A stretch of 64,000 nucleotides of DNA from an uncultured Christensenellaceae bacterium (GTDB lineage: Bacteria; Bacillota; Clostridia; Christensenellales; Pumilibacteraceae): positions 199,129 through 263,128 of the forward strand of contig CAJULQ010000003.1 in the NCBI GenBank assembly GCA_910587595.1, given 5' to 3'. The position numbers were made by a program, and so were the translations under genes. Below are positions 52,557 through 61,254 of the stretch, piece after piece. The stretch's first letter is position 1. Every line of letters begins with the position of its first letter. The notes under the pieces are model-generated. The model had not been told where the DNA came from. It worked only from the letters and a program-made list of their open reading frames with translations, and searched no databases.

Positions 52557-52805
52557 GTGTTTGGAAAACATAAGTCGTATGTTAATAAAGAAGGCTATAA
52601 GCAAAAATATAAGCCGAGTAGTCCTGAAGCACGTGACAACGGTTACGTGGCTGTTCATCGTGATGTCGCAAGTAAGACAATTGGTAGACCTTTGCGTGCC
52701 AATGAAGTAGTGCATCATCGTGACGGAAATAAGCTCAATAATCGCCCGAGCAACCTGCAAGTTATGACTCGCAAACAGCACTGGAGAGTTCATCACCCTA
52801 AATAA
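52557..52805 (+). CDS. HNH endonuclease
   Basis: 82 residues, phage/homing type HNH_3: GYVAVHRDVASKTIGRPL then VVHHRDGNKLNNRPSNLQVM and H-W-R-V-H-H at the C-terminus, giving the beta-beta-alpha metal site. A perfect AAGGAGGTG lies 7 nt before the GTG start at 52557. Small free-standing HNH genes often travel with phages and islands. A role as nuclease of the preceding proteins is possible but not shown. Confidence 0.85.
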   Translation: MFGKHKSYVNKEGYKQKYKPSSPEARDNGYVAVHRDVASKTIGRPLRANEVVHHRDGNKLNNRPSNLQVMTRKQHWRVHHPK

Positions 52806-52877
52806 GTATAAGTATAGGCAGACAGCCTAACGAAATTAACATAATAGAAAATAAAACTAATACGGAGGAAAATTAAA

Positions 52878-53192
52878 ATGAAAAAATTATTCTTCAATCC
52901 CATTGAACACCCTGTTGCGGTAAAGCTCGAATCTAAAATTCTGGGAGTGAGCAAGCAATATGAGCCAAATGCTGGCGGTGGCCCCGTTAGTATGGAGGAG
53001 CTTTTCAAACTTGCAGCCACAGATAGCTTCGACAAGGTTGAAGTAAAACTTACGGTACACAACCAAGCGTACTATCGTGATAGCAAGAACCCTCTTGAAC
53101 AAGTTCCTGTAGAAGGTTGGATTTCGCTTAAGGACTATATGAACGGCGGCGGATACTTAAAGGATAGAACGATTACAATAAAAATCAAGTAA
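52878..53192 (+). CDS. Hypothetical protein of 104 residues
   Basis: Not recognised. Soluble, mixed alpha/beta, with a Gly-rich loop (NAGGGP) and an internal NGGGYLKDRTITIKIK end. ATG has GGAGGAAAA upstream. It lies between the HNH gene and a fresh promoter, so it belongs with the WYL/GIY-YIG/HNH group. Candidates include an immunity or accessory protein, but nothing in the sequence decides this. Confidence 0.6.
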   Translation: MKKLFFNPIEHPVAVKLESKILGVSKQYEPNAGGGPVSMEELFKLAATDSFDKVEVKLTVHNQAYYRDSKNPLEQVPVEGWISLKDYMNGGGYLKDRTITIKIK

Positions 53193-53263
53193 CCTATGAC
53201 ATAAACGAAAACAAGAAATACAAGCAAAAACATCATATTACCACCAAAACATATGAAAACCAC

Positions 53264-53292
53264 TTGTTTTATCTCTTCAATTGTGATATAAT
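53264..53292 (+). promoter_or_regulatory. Promoter of the restriction-modification operon
   Basis: TTGTTT (53264-53269), 17 nt, TATAAT (53287-53292), within TTGTGATATAATCT, identical over 14 nt to the sequence around the -10 box of the WYL gene (50697-50710). The shared extended -10 suggests common control or common origin. Confidence 0.7.
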
Positions 53293-53328
53293 CTGTTATA
53301 GTGGATTTTTAGGTTAAGGGAGTACATA

Positions 53329-53520
53329 ATGACTGAAAATTATTCAGAAAAATGGATAGGTATAGAAGAGGCTGCTGAACACCTTGGTGTAACAAAAGAC
53401 ACTATTCGCAACTGGATTAAAAAAACGGATATTCCCGCTCATAAAATAGGTAAGTTATGGAAGTTTAAATGTTCCGAATTGGACGAGTGGGTTAAAAGCG
53501 GAAAAAGTGCGATTGACTAA
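53329..53520 (+). CDS. Excisionase-type HTH DNA-binding protein (putative controller)
   Basis: 63 residues: a MerR/excisionase helix-turn-helix, WIGIEEAAEHLGVTKDTIRNW, followed by the wing IPAHKIGKLWKFKCSELDEWV. Proteins of this kind commonly stand first in restriction-modification and other defence operons and act as controllers. The gene has its own promoter and precedes the first methyltransferase by 26 nt. Excisionase activity for the island is an alternative role, but no integrase is in the window. Confidence 0.85.
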   Translation: MTENYSEKWIGIEEAAEHLGVTKDTIRNWIKKTDIPAHKIGKLWKFKCSELDEWVKSGKSAID

Positions 53521-53546
53521 CCTAAAGAAAAACAAGGTGTGGCGTT

Positions 53547-54824
53547 ATGATAGAAAATAGAAGTGTGTTGAGCCTGTTTTCGTCTGCAGGGATTGGCGAA
53601 GTTGGTATAAAGGCTAGTGGTCTTAATATTTTACTGAGCAATGAACTGTTGAGGAATAGATGCTTACTATATCAAGAGAACTTTCCTGAAACAACAAGCA
53701 TATGCGGGGACATTTGGAAACTGCAAGATGAGATTTGTAAAAAGTGGAATGAATTAAGTCTGCAAAGTCCTTTTTTAATTTATGCAACGCCACCTTGCCA
53801 GGGAATGTCTTTCAACTCGGTTGGTAAGCGACTACAAGAGATTAGAGCGGGGCGTAAGCCAAAGGATGACCCACGTAATCGGTTAATCATTCCAACGATT
53901 GATATTGTTAAAAAGCTACATCCACAATGGTTGCTGTTAGAAAATGTTGAAGGGATGCAGAACACTATAATTCCAATAGGAAATGGTGAGTATAAAAACA
54001 TCATTGACTATATAAGGGAGGAGCTGTTGCCCGATTATGAAGGCGGTCCTGAAATTGTTAACTGTGCTGATTATGGTATTCCGCAAACAAGGGTAAGGCT
54101 AATTACAATTTTTACCCGTAGTGAAAAAGGGAAAGCATATTATCGAGAGTATGGTTCATTTTTGCCTTCAAGGACACATTCTTTTGTGCCGTCTGAAGAC
54201 AAATTACCTTGGGTTTCTTTGCGAGATGCAATAGGTGACTTGCCGGCTCTTTCAAGTGAAGTGGGTAAGAATAAGTGTGAGAGCATTCCATGGCATATCG
54301 TTCCTGTGATGAAAAAAGAAAAATTTTGGTGGGTGCAGAACACACCAGAAAAAGAAACCGCATACAACAATCAGTGTGTCGAATGCGGGTATAATGGGAA
54401 TCAACGACACGGAATGTGCTTTGTCGATGGACGTCATATCTCAAGGAAGGATACTCCTATCTATTGCGAGCAGTGCGGTGCGTTACTTCCACGTCCAACC
54501 ATTATTGATAAAAAAACAGGTGAGCGGAGACGAATTAAAGGATTCGATAGTGCCTATAGAAGAATGTCGTGGGATTCGCCGGCTCCAACTTTAACACAAA
54601 ACTTCCAATCGGAAGCATCAGATAAAAAAATACATCCAAGTCAGCACAGAACTCTTTCTATTTATGAGGGATTGCGCTTGCAGACAATATCCGATTACGA
54701 TTATAAGTTTAGTATAAATAATCAAGCTATTTCGATGAACAGTTGTTGTCACGTCATAGGTGAAAGTGTTCCGCCGCGATTGATAGAGCTGATTTGCAGA
54801 AAAATACTTAATATTGAGGAGTAG
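53547..54824 (+). CDS. DNA (cytosine-5) methyltransferase, first of a pair
   Basis: 425 residues. SAM-binding motif I LFSSAGIGEVG, catalytic motif IV TPPCQGMSF with the nucleophilic cysteine, motif VI LLENVEGM, motif VIII IPQTRVRLITI and C-terminal motif X region SMNSCCHVIGESVPP. The target-recognition region carries an extra zinc-finger-like pair, CVECGYNG and CEQCGALLP. Together with the next gene and the McrB/McrC-like pair this matches LlaJI/BsuMI-type restriction systems, where two C5 enzymes each protect one strand of an asymmetric site. The site cannot be read from sequence. Confidence 0.93.
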   Translation: MIENRSVLSLFSSAGIGEVGIKASGLNILLSNELLRNRCLLYQENFPETTSICGDIWKLQDEICKKWNELSLQSPFLIYATPPCQGMSFNSVGKRLQEIRAGRKPKDDPRNRLIIPTIDIVKKLHPQWLLLENVEGMQNTIIPIGNGEYKNIIDYIREELLPDYEGGPEIVNCADYGIPQTRVRLITIFTRSEKGKAYYREYGSFLPSRTHSFVPSEDKLPWVSLRDAIGDLPALSSEVGKNKCESIPWHIVPVMKKEKFWWVQNTPEKETAYNNQCVECGYNGNQRHGMCFVDGRHISRKDTPIYCEQCGALLPRPTIIDKKTGERRRIKGFDSAYRRMSWDSPAPTLTQNFQSEASDKKIHPSQHRTLSIYEGLRLQTISDYDYKFSINNQAISMNSCCHVIGESVPPRLIELICRKILNIEE

Positions 54825-54827
54825 TTA

Positions 54828-56006
54828 ATGGCAACGAATGAAATCGTTGAGTCACCCAATCCAAAAAAGATGGTTAGTCTTTTCGCAGGTATCGGTGGTT
54901 TTGAACTTGCGTTTCAAAGCATTGGGGTGGAAACAACGCTTATGTGCGAAATTGACCCAATTGCTCAACACATATTGAAGACAAATCTTCCCAATGTGCC
55001 GTTAGCAAGTGATGTGTGCGAATTAAAGGAAATTCCTAATGGAACGGATATTTTATGCGCGGGTTTCCCGTGCCAAGATTTAAGTTCTATAGGTTTCAAA
55101 CAAGGCTTGTCAGGAAATCGTTCTTCTTTAGTAAAAGAGGTCTTTCGATTACTCAATACTAAAAAGGTTGAGTGGGTAATATTCGAAAACGTGCCATATA
55201 TGCTTCATTTAAAAAAGGGCGAAACGATTCGAGTAATAGTGGAGGAACTTGAACGGTTAGGTTACAATTGGGCTTATAGGACTATAGAGTCTTTAGCATT
55301 TGTACCACAGCACCGCTGTAGAGTGTATATCGTTGCATCCTTAAATCATGACCCAAAAAATGTTATATTAAGTGGGAATTCAGCTAAAGAACAAGGGGTT
55401 ATAACTTCCGATAATTTTATGCAACCGTGTGGATTCTATTGGACTGAAGGCAGGTACGCAATTGGACTTTATCAAAATGCAATTCCAACACTTAAAGTAG
55501 GTTCATCGATAGGAATTGCATCACCTCCCGCTATTGCATTTCCAAATGGGGGAATAGCCTGTCCAGATATCAGGGATGCAGAAAGGTTTCAAGGGTTTCC
55601 AGTTGATTGGACGAAACCTGCCGAGGATTGTGCAAAACCGACTGCTCGGTGGAAACTTGTGGGGAACGCTATTACAGTGGATGTCGCATCGTGGATTGCT
55701 TCTAAAATCATAAATCCCGAACAATATGATTTTTCTGCAGATACAAAGTTGAAAAAAACAGAAAAATGGCCCCGAGCAGCTTGGGGGGCAAAAGGAAAGC
55801 GATACACTGCAAATGTATCTTATTATCCTGTTGAACGTGATGAAGTGTCTCTTATTGATTATCTGCTATTTCCTTGTAAGCCATTGTCTTACAAGGCAGC
55901 AAAAGGATTTGAAAAAAGATTAAACACAGGTTCAGTGCGTTGTCCGCAGTTTTTCAAGGAAGCGATACAAAAATATGTTAAACAAAGAGGTGATGAAAAT
56001 GGCTGA
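54828..56006 (+). CDS. DNA (cytosine-5) methyltransferase, second of a pair
   Basis: 392 residues. Motif I LFAGIGGFELAF, motif IV GFPCQDLSSIG, motif VI FENVPYML, motif VIII PQHRCRVYIVAS and motif X KLVGNAITVDVASW. Only 3 nt separate it from the first methyltransferase, to which it is clearly not closely similar in the target-recognition region, consistent with recognising the opposite strand. A C-terminal extension of about 90 residues after motif X (from KIINPEQYD) is longer than in simple Dcm enzymes. The McrB-like gene overlaps its last 8 nt. Confidence 0.93.
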   Translation: MATNEIVESPNPKKMVSLFAGIGGFELAFQSIGVETTLMCEIDPIAQHILKTNLPNVPLASDVCELKEIPNGTDILCAGFPCQDLSSIGFKQGLSGNRSSLVKEVFRLLNTKKVEWVIFENVPYMLHLKKGETIRVIVEELERLGYNWAYRTIESLAFVPQHRCRVYIVASLNHDPKNVILSGNSAKEQGVITSDNFMQPCGFYWTEGRYAIGLYQNAIPTLKVGSSIGIASPPAIAFPNGGIACPDIRDAERFQGFPVDWTKPAEDCAKPTARWKLVGNAITVDVASWIASKIINPEQYDFSADTKLKKTEKWPRAAWGAKGKRYTANVSYYPVERDEVSLIDYLLFPCKPLSYKAAKGFEKRLNTGSVRCPQFFKEAIQKYVKQRGDENG

Positions 56007-57819
56007 AATGACTATAGATGCTTTCAAAAATACACTTGATACTTTAATTTCTTCTAATGCGCATGCAAGGAATAAGGGAGATGACTTTAAAGACTGGTGT
56101 AAGGAACATTTTTGCTGCGATGCAAGAATATCGCATGTAAAAGAGCAACGGCAAATTACTAATAGGGTTTCAGAACAATTTAGATATTTTGCGCCAATCG
56201 TTGTTTTTGTTTGTGTGCCGGAAGTTAAAAGAGAAAAACTCATTGAATATGTTTTGACAAGAGTTTATGCAAATCTTGAAAATGTAGCGATTATTGGCGT
56301 TACATCGGATGGTTCTGGCAACAGCACCTATTGTTTTGAGGAGTTGATTGTGTTCAAAAAAACCTCTTTTACGGAATGGGCGCAGCCACTGTTCTTAAAA
56401 ACTATACCTTTGGATATTCAAAATTATCTCGGTGCTTATACGGATAATAGTTTACCAAATTCAAGAGTAGATTATGCTTGGTATGTTGGTGCCACAGGTA
56501 ACAACGATGAAGGTGAATGGGCGGATTTTTCTGAACAATATATTTTAGAGGGGAGATGGGAAAACCGATATCAAACCAAATATACTGAAGTTGTCAAGAC
56601 CATTAAAGTGGGAGACAACATTGTTATCAAGTCATCATATACCAAAAAAAGAGGACTGCCGTTTGAAAATAACAATAGGACAGTCGGTGCTATGGCAATA
56701 AAAGCCATTGGTGTTGTAACCGAAAATCCTATGGATGGAAAGAATCTTAGAGTGAATTGGACGCCTATAGAACCTATTAAAGAATGGTTTGGCGACGGGG
56801 TGTTGAGAACAACGGTTCATTGTGTAAAAGCTCAAGACGGATATATTAAACAAGCATTATTAAGGTTTACTTTTGAGGATGTTGCACAAGACTATTCGGT
56901 TTTGGAAGAACAGTATCAAGATGATGAGGATATTGATACTAGGGAAGAATCCGAACCATATGATAAGTCAAAGTTCCTTGCTGATGTCTTTATGACAGAT
57001 ATGCAATATGAACAGTTGAAACGGCTCTTATTCTATAAGAAGAATATTATACTTCAAGGCGCTCCCGGCGTCGGTAAAACTTATTTAGCCAAAAAACTCG
57101 CATATTCTATTTTGGGCGAGAAAAACGATAAGTATATAGAAATGGTGCAGTTCCATCAAAACTATAGTTATGAAGATTTTATTATGGGTTATAAACCTAA
57201 TGACGATGGGTTTGAGTTAAAAAACGGTATTTTTTATAATTTTTGTAAAAAGGCTGAATGTGAACCCAGTAAAAAGTTCTTCTTTATTATAGACGAAATC
57301 AACCGCGGAAACCTGTCTAAAATTTTTGGCGAGCTGATGATGCTTATTGAGAGTGATAAAAGAGGAGAAGATAATAAAATCAAACTTGCTTATAGAGATG
57401 AGCTGTTTAGTGTTCCTGCGAACCTTTATATTATTGGGATGATGAATACGGCAGATAGAAGTCTAGCAATGATGGATTATGCATTAAGAAGACGTTTCTC
57501 GTTCTTTGATGTTGAACCTGCCTTTGATAAGCCTGCCTTTAAGGCGCATATTTTGCGTTTCATAGGTTCTACAGTTGCAGATAAGGTTGTTACGCGCTTT
57601 TTGGATTTAAACAAGAACATAGCAGATGAAAACAGTTCTGGTCTAGGCAAAGGTTATTGCGTTGGGCATAGCTATTTCTGTGTTCCTCCCGTTGAAGGGC
57701 AGACAGATGAAGACTGGTATAGCGCAATTATTGAGTATGAAATTTCTCCACTCCTTTATGAGTATTGGTGGGATGACAAAGATAAGGCTGAAGACTGTAT
57801 TAAAGAACTAACGAAATAG
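55999..57819 (+). CDS. McrB-like restriction GTPase subunit (LlaJI R1 type)
   Basis: 606 residues. N-terminal part: an alpha/beta segment (1-125), then a PUA/EVE-like module (DYAWYVGATGNNDEGEW to AIGVVTENP, about 155-260) likely to read the DNA base or site. C-terminal AAA+ motor: Walker A GAPGVGKT (about 354-361), Walker B FFIIDEINRGN, and MMNTADRSLAMMD, the McrB signature linked to GTP use, then RRRFSF as arginine finger. ATG 55999 is 8 nt after AGAGG; ATG 55993 and 55975 are possible but worse placed. It would form rings that translocate DNA and recruit the McrC-like nuclease. Confidence 0.92.
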   Translation: MAEMTIDAFKNTLDTLISSNAHARNKGDDFKDWCKEHFCCDARISHVKEQRQITNRVSEQFRYFAPIVVFVCVPEVKREKLIEYVLTRVYANLENVAIIGVTSDGSGNSTYCFEELIVFKKTSFTEWAQPLFLKTIPLDIQNYLGAYTDNSLPNSRVDYAWYVGATGNNDEGEWADFSEQYILEGRWENRYQTKYTEVVKTIKVGDNIVIKSSYTKKRGLPFENNNRTVGAMAIKAIGVVTENPMDGKNLRVNWTPIEPIKEWFGDGVLRTTVHCVKAQDGYIKQALLRFTFEDVAQDYSVLEEQYQDDEDIDTREESEPYDKSKFLADVFMTDMQYEQLKRLLFYKKNIILQGAPGVGKTYLAKKLAYSILGEKNDKYIEMVQFHQNYSYEDFIMGYKPNDDGFELKNGIFYNFCKKAECEPSKKFFFIIDEINRGNLSKIFGELMMLIESDKRGEDNKIKLAYRDELFSVPANLYIIGMMNTADRSLAMMDYALRRRFSFFDVEPAFDKPAFKAHILRFIGSTVADKVVTRFLDLNKNIADENSSGLGKGYCVGHSYFCVPPVEGQTDEDWYSAIIEYEISPLLYEYWWDDKDKAEDCIKELTK

Positions 57820-57830
57820 GACACGGAAGT

Positions 57831-58904
57831 ATGAGTGAGAAAAGGAACCCGATACCCATAAAAAATCTATTCTATATGCTCTGCTATGCGTGGAATGTAT
57901 TATCTATCAAGGATGAGATTCTTGTTGGTACTGATGATTATGACGATGCGTATAATATCTTGGGGCGAGTGTTTTCATTCGGCATTGGCAAACTAATAAG
58001 GTCGGGTTTTCATCGCTCATATATACAGCGGAAAGAAGAACGGTCCATTTTGAGAGGGAAAGTAAATGTGCAAGAAAGTATCAATAGACTTTCTGCTCAA
58101 AGAAAAATGTTAATATGCAATTATGATGAATACTCTACGGATGATATTTTTAACCAAATATTAAATTATACGATTGCAGCATTATTACGGCATCCTAATG
58201 TTGATATTTCTATAAAAAAAGACTTAAAAAAGCAGAAGGTCTTTTTCGCGGGAATAGCAGAAACTGCACCAACAAAATCAAATCGAAAAAAGCTGTCCTA
58301 CAATCGAAATAATGTCACATATAAACTTTTGATATGCATAGCAATAATGCTATACGATAATACAACCATCAACGAGGAGGATGGGAAAGAAACCTTTAAA
58401 GACTTCTTCCGTGAAGACCAGATGCAAAAAGTTTATGAAATGTTTTTACTAAACTTTTATGCTATGAATTTGGATAGGTCAAAATATAAGGTTTATGCGC
58501 CAAAATTTACGTGGTTAAAATCAACCGAGGAAGATATTTGGGGAGATGACGAATCTACGGAGCTTATGCCAGAATTAAGAACGGACATTGTCATTGAAAA
58601 TAAAGTTAAAGGCATTCAGTTGATTATTGATGCGAAATATTATCAGGAGGCTTTAGTTACATCGCACCATAGTAATGCGCCAAAGTTTAGGCGTGACCAT
58701 ATTTCTCAGGTTTTTACTTATATGGCAAATAGTCCTTTTTTAGGTATTAAAAGAGGTGCGTTAATGTACCCAACAGTAGTCGACGTTATTGACGGACATA
58801 AGAATACGCTACACGGATTTATTTTCTTTAAAAGTATTAACCTAAATCAGGATTGGAGGGATATCTCTAAAGAATTACTATTATTTGCCGAAAAAGCAAA
58901 TTAA
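57831..58904 (+). CDS. mcrC: McrC-like restriction nuclease subunit (LlaJI R2 type)
   Basis: 357 residues. The N-terminal domain (IPIKNLFYMLCYAWNVL) contacts the McrB ring and stimulates its GTPase. The C-terminal PD-(D/E)XK nuclease has ELRTDIVIE and LIIDAKYY, providing the catalytic Asp, Asp and Lys. It starts 12 nt after the McrB-like gene. The CD-NTase gene starts only 24 nt after its stop and no terminator is visible, so the restriction and signalling genes are probably one transcript. Confidence 0.92.
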   Translation: MSEKRNPIPIKNLFYMLCYAWNVLSIKDEILVGTDDYDDAYNILGRVFSFGIGKLIRSGFHRSYIQRKEERSILRGKVNVQESINRLSAQRKMLICNYDEYSTDDIFNQILNYTIAALLRHPNVDISIKKDLKKQKVFFAGIAETAPTKSNRKKLSYNRNNVTYKLLICIAIMLYDNTTINEEDGKETFKDFFREDQMQKVYEMFLLNFYAMNLDRSKYKVYAPKFTWLKSTEEDIWGDDESTELMPELRTDIVIENKVKGIQLIIDAKYYQEALVTSHHSNAPKFRRDHISQVFTYMANSPFLGIKRGALMYPTVVDVIDGHKNTLHGFIFFKSINLNQDWRDISKELLLFAEKAN

Positions 58905-58928
58905 TCATAAGTATCATAAAGGAAAAAT

Positions 58929-59804
58929 ATGGGCGTTACAGAAGATTTTGAAAAATTTTGTAAAAATATTCGTATGGATGACGATACGGTTGAAACGATA
59001 TCTAACCGTTGCAAACGAATAACACAAAGGTTAAATATTGACTTTTGGGACAGTTGGTCGGAAACGAATCATAGTTTTTATTCCGGTTCTTATGGAAGAG
59101 GGACTGAAACCAAGACTAGTGATATAGATTTAGTTATGGTTCTTCCAAGTAGTACATATTGGAAATACGATGCATATAGTACCAACGGGCAATCAGCATT
59201 ATTGCAAGCGGTAAAGAGCTCAATAGAAAAAACCTATTCTAGCACAGATGTGGGAGGGGACGGACAAGTTGTTGTCGTAAGATTCAGCGACGGAATGAGA
59301 TTTGAGGTTGTCCCTGCGTTTGAATGCAACGATGGAACTTATCTGTACCCAGATAGCAACAATGGTGGAAGTTGGAAATCGATGGATCCAAAAGCAGAGA
59401 TTAATGCTTTCAATACAATGAACGCCAAGTGTAATAAGAATTTGAAACGGTTGTGCCGAATGGCACGTGAGTGGAATCAAAAAAACGGCGTATGCATGAA
59501 AGGTATAATCATTGATAGTGCTGCGTATCGATTTATAAGTGATTACGAATACAAAGATAAATCGTATTTGTATTATGATTGGATGAGTAGAGATTTTATG
59601 AAATATCTTTATGAAAATGCAGATAAGGATTACTGGGTTGTGCCTGGGAGCGGATGGCACGCTAAAAATGCATATTCATTTAAGCGCGAAGCTAACGAAG
59701 GGTATGAAAGATGTATTGCGGCAATAAAAGCTGACGGTGAGGGGAAACCCTATACTTGTCATACTAAATGGAGGGAACACTATGGCTCAAAATTCCCAAT
59801 GTAA
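58929..59804 (+). CDS. CD-NTase (SMODS-type nucleotidyltransferase), first copy
   Basis: 291 residues of the cGAS/DncV-like nucleotidyltransferase superfamily. The active site is complete: GSYGRGT (53-59), DID (65-67) and the third acid in FEVVPAF (E126). The helical C-terminal half has YPDSNNGGSWKS and IIIDSAAY blocks. Such enzymes make cyclic or linear oligonucleotide signals when phage infects, activating a linked effector. AAAGGA precedes the ATG. The SLATT gene overlaps its last 23 nt, showing tight coupling. Product identity cannot be predicted here. Confidence 0.9.
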   Translation: MGVTEDFEKFCKNIRMDDDTVETISNRCKRITQRLNIDFWDSWSETNHSFYSGSYGRGTETKTSDIDLVMVLPSSTYWKYDAYSTNGQSALLQAVKSSIEKTYSSTDVGGDGQVVVVRFSDGMRFEVVPAFECNDGTYLYPDSNNGGSWKSMDPKAEINAFNTMNAKCNKNLKRLCRMAREWNQKNGVCMKGIIIDSAAYRFISDYEYKDKSYLYYDWMSRDFMKYLYENADKDYWVVPGSGWHAKNAYSFKREANEGYERCIAAIKADGEGKPYTCHTKWREHYGSKFPM

Positions 59805-60354
59805 TAGAGAAGGAATTAAGCAACAAGTCAAAGAGGCTTATGGAAAAGTAGTATATACTTATACTGCGAATTTGAAAGATGCCAATTTAAAGCATTCAAA
59901 ATCAAGTGCAATAAAAATTGCGATAATAATTCTATCGGCAGTATCCACCTGTGGACTGTTAGGAATTATATTGCAATGGGCTCCTACGGTTTTATCTGCG
60001 GTTACCGCTTGCATTACTCTTGCAAATGTAATTTTAAGTAGCTACTCAAAAGCTGCCAACCTTGATGGGCAAGAATTAATACATATTAGTACTGCAAATA
60101 GACTGTGGAAAATCCGTGAAAAATACATATCACTCTTGACCGATTATGATAACTTGTCAGACGAAGCGGTTGTCAAGTTAAGGGATGAGTTATCCGAACA
60201 GACTGCAGAAATCTATGCGGTTGCGCCGTTGACAAGTTCGAAAGCATATAAACTTTCGCAAGAGGCATTAAAAAATAATGAAGAACAGTTTTTTTCACAG
60301 GAAGAATTAAATAAAATATTGCCCGAGCATTTACGCTCAACCCTTATAAAATAA
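59782..60354 (+). CDS. SLATT-domain two-TM membrane protein, predicted CBASS effector
   Basis: 190 residues. A basic N-terminal helix is followed by two adjacent TM helices (43-64 and 67-88) and a long cytoplasmic helical region with the SLATT-type block ANRLWKIREKYISLLTDYDNL. SLATT proteins were predicted, from their constant linkage to SMODS nucleotidyltransferases, to form membrane pores that kill infected cells. GGAGGG is 6 nt before the ATG, which lies inside the first CD-NTase gene. The second CD-NTase follows after 38 nt. Confidence 0.88.
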   Translation: MAQNSQCNREGIKQQVKEAYGKVVYTYTANLKDANLKHSKSSAIKIAIIILSAVSTCGLLGIILQWAPTVLSAVTACITLANVILSSYSKAANLDGQELIHISTANRLWKIREKYISLLTDYDNLSDEAVVKLRDELSEQTAEIYAVAPLTSSKAYKLSQEALKNNEEQFFSQEELNKILPEHLRSTLIK

Positions 60355-60392
60355 TACTTGAAATTCTGTGAAATCACTCCCGAGGAATAAGA

Positions 60393-61229
60393 ATGAGTAA
60401 TTTTGTAACAAAACACGGGGAAGTCATCCCGCTTGAAACTAGGCAGCTTATTGCAAAGCGATATCATACGGTTACCAAAGCAATTAACCGTGAATTTTGG
60501 AATGCGCCAAACGATGACACGTCAAATAGCTTTTATGTTGGTTCATATGGCAGAGGAACGGCTATAGATACCAGTGACATAGATATTTTAGTCAGCCTTC
60601 CCCAAGCAGAATACAACAAATATACATACTCATCATATAACGGACAATCAAGGCTGTTGCAAGCTGTGAGGTCAGCATTAAAAGAAGCGTATCCCAGAAG
60701 TGATATTAAAGCTGATGGGCAAGTTGTAAAAATTGATTTTTCCGATGGAATGAAGTTCGAGATATTGCCTGCATTCAAACAAGTATCTTTGGGGTATGGA
60801 TGGGGTTCATTTTTTCAGTCCGCTTATACCTACCCTGATAGCAATATGGGTGGGAATTGGAAGTCAACGAATCCAAAAGCAGAACAAGAGGCAATGAAGG
60901 TAAAGAACCAATCGACCAAGGGATTATTGTTTGATACATGCAAGCATATAAGGTACATACGAGATAATTTCTTTTCAAGCTACCATCTATCTGGGATAGT
61001 AATAGATAGTTTTGTATATATGGCAATGGGTGAATGGCAATGGGTAGATACTCCAACCCCCAATTCTCAATCTATTCCTGGAACCTATGAAAAGGTTTTA
61101 TATGATTTTGCAAAAAGATTCGAGGGTTGGAATGGTATCAGTTTGCTTGCTCCTGGGAGCAATCAAAAAGTCGATATGACAAACAGTTATGACTGCCTAT
61201 TAAAGGTTTTAGCTTATATGATAAAATAA
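60393..61229 (+). CDS. CD-NTase (SMODS-type nucleotidyltransferase), second copy
   Basis: 278 residues, clearly paralogous to the enzyme at 58929: GSYGRGT (50-56), DID (62-64), FEILPAF (E123), then YPDSNMGGNWKS and IVIDSFVYMAM aligned with the same blocks of the first. Both catalytic triads are intact, so neither looks like a dead partner, yet the sequences differ widely outside the motifs. A 15-residue insert (LGYGWGSFFQSAY) precedes YPDSN. GAGGAA lies before the ATG. Two active CD-NTases around one effector is unusual. Confidence 0.9.
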   Translation: MSNFVTKHGEVIPLETRQLIAKRYHTVTKAINREFWNAPNDDTSNSFYVGSYGRGTAIDTSDIDILVSLPQAEYNKYTYSSYNGQSRLLQAVRSALKEAYPRSDIKADGQVVKIDFSDGMKFEILPAFKQVSLGYGWGSFFQSAYTYPDSNMGGNWKSTNPKAEQEAMKVKNQSTKGLLFDTCKHIRYIRDNFFSSYHLSGIVIDSFVYMAMGEWQWVDTPTPNSQSIPGTYEKVLYDFAKRFEGWNGISLLAPGSNQKVDMTNSYDCLLKVLAYMIK

Positions 61230-61254
61230 AGTGAGACAAGGAGAAACAGAAATA

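Noticed and set aside
53329..53520. Excisionase of a nearby integrase-driven element
   Set aside because: The fold fits, but no integrase, recombinase or paired attachment site is visible in the window, while a methyltransferase follows directly, so a controller role is preferred.
58929..61229. CBASS type II or III
   Set aside because: No E1/E2-like, JAB, HORMA or TRIP13-type genes adjoin the NTases, so only the minimal NTase-plus-effector arrangement is supported.
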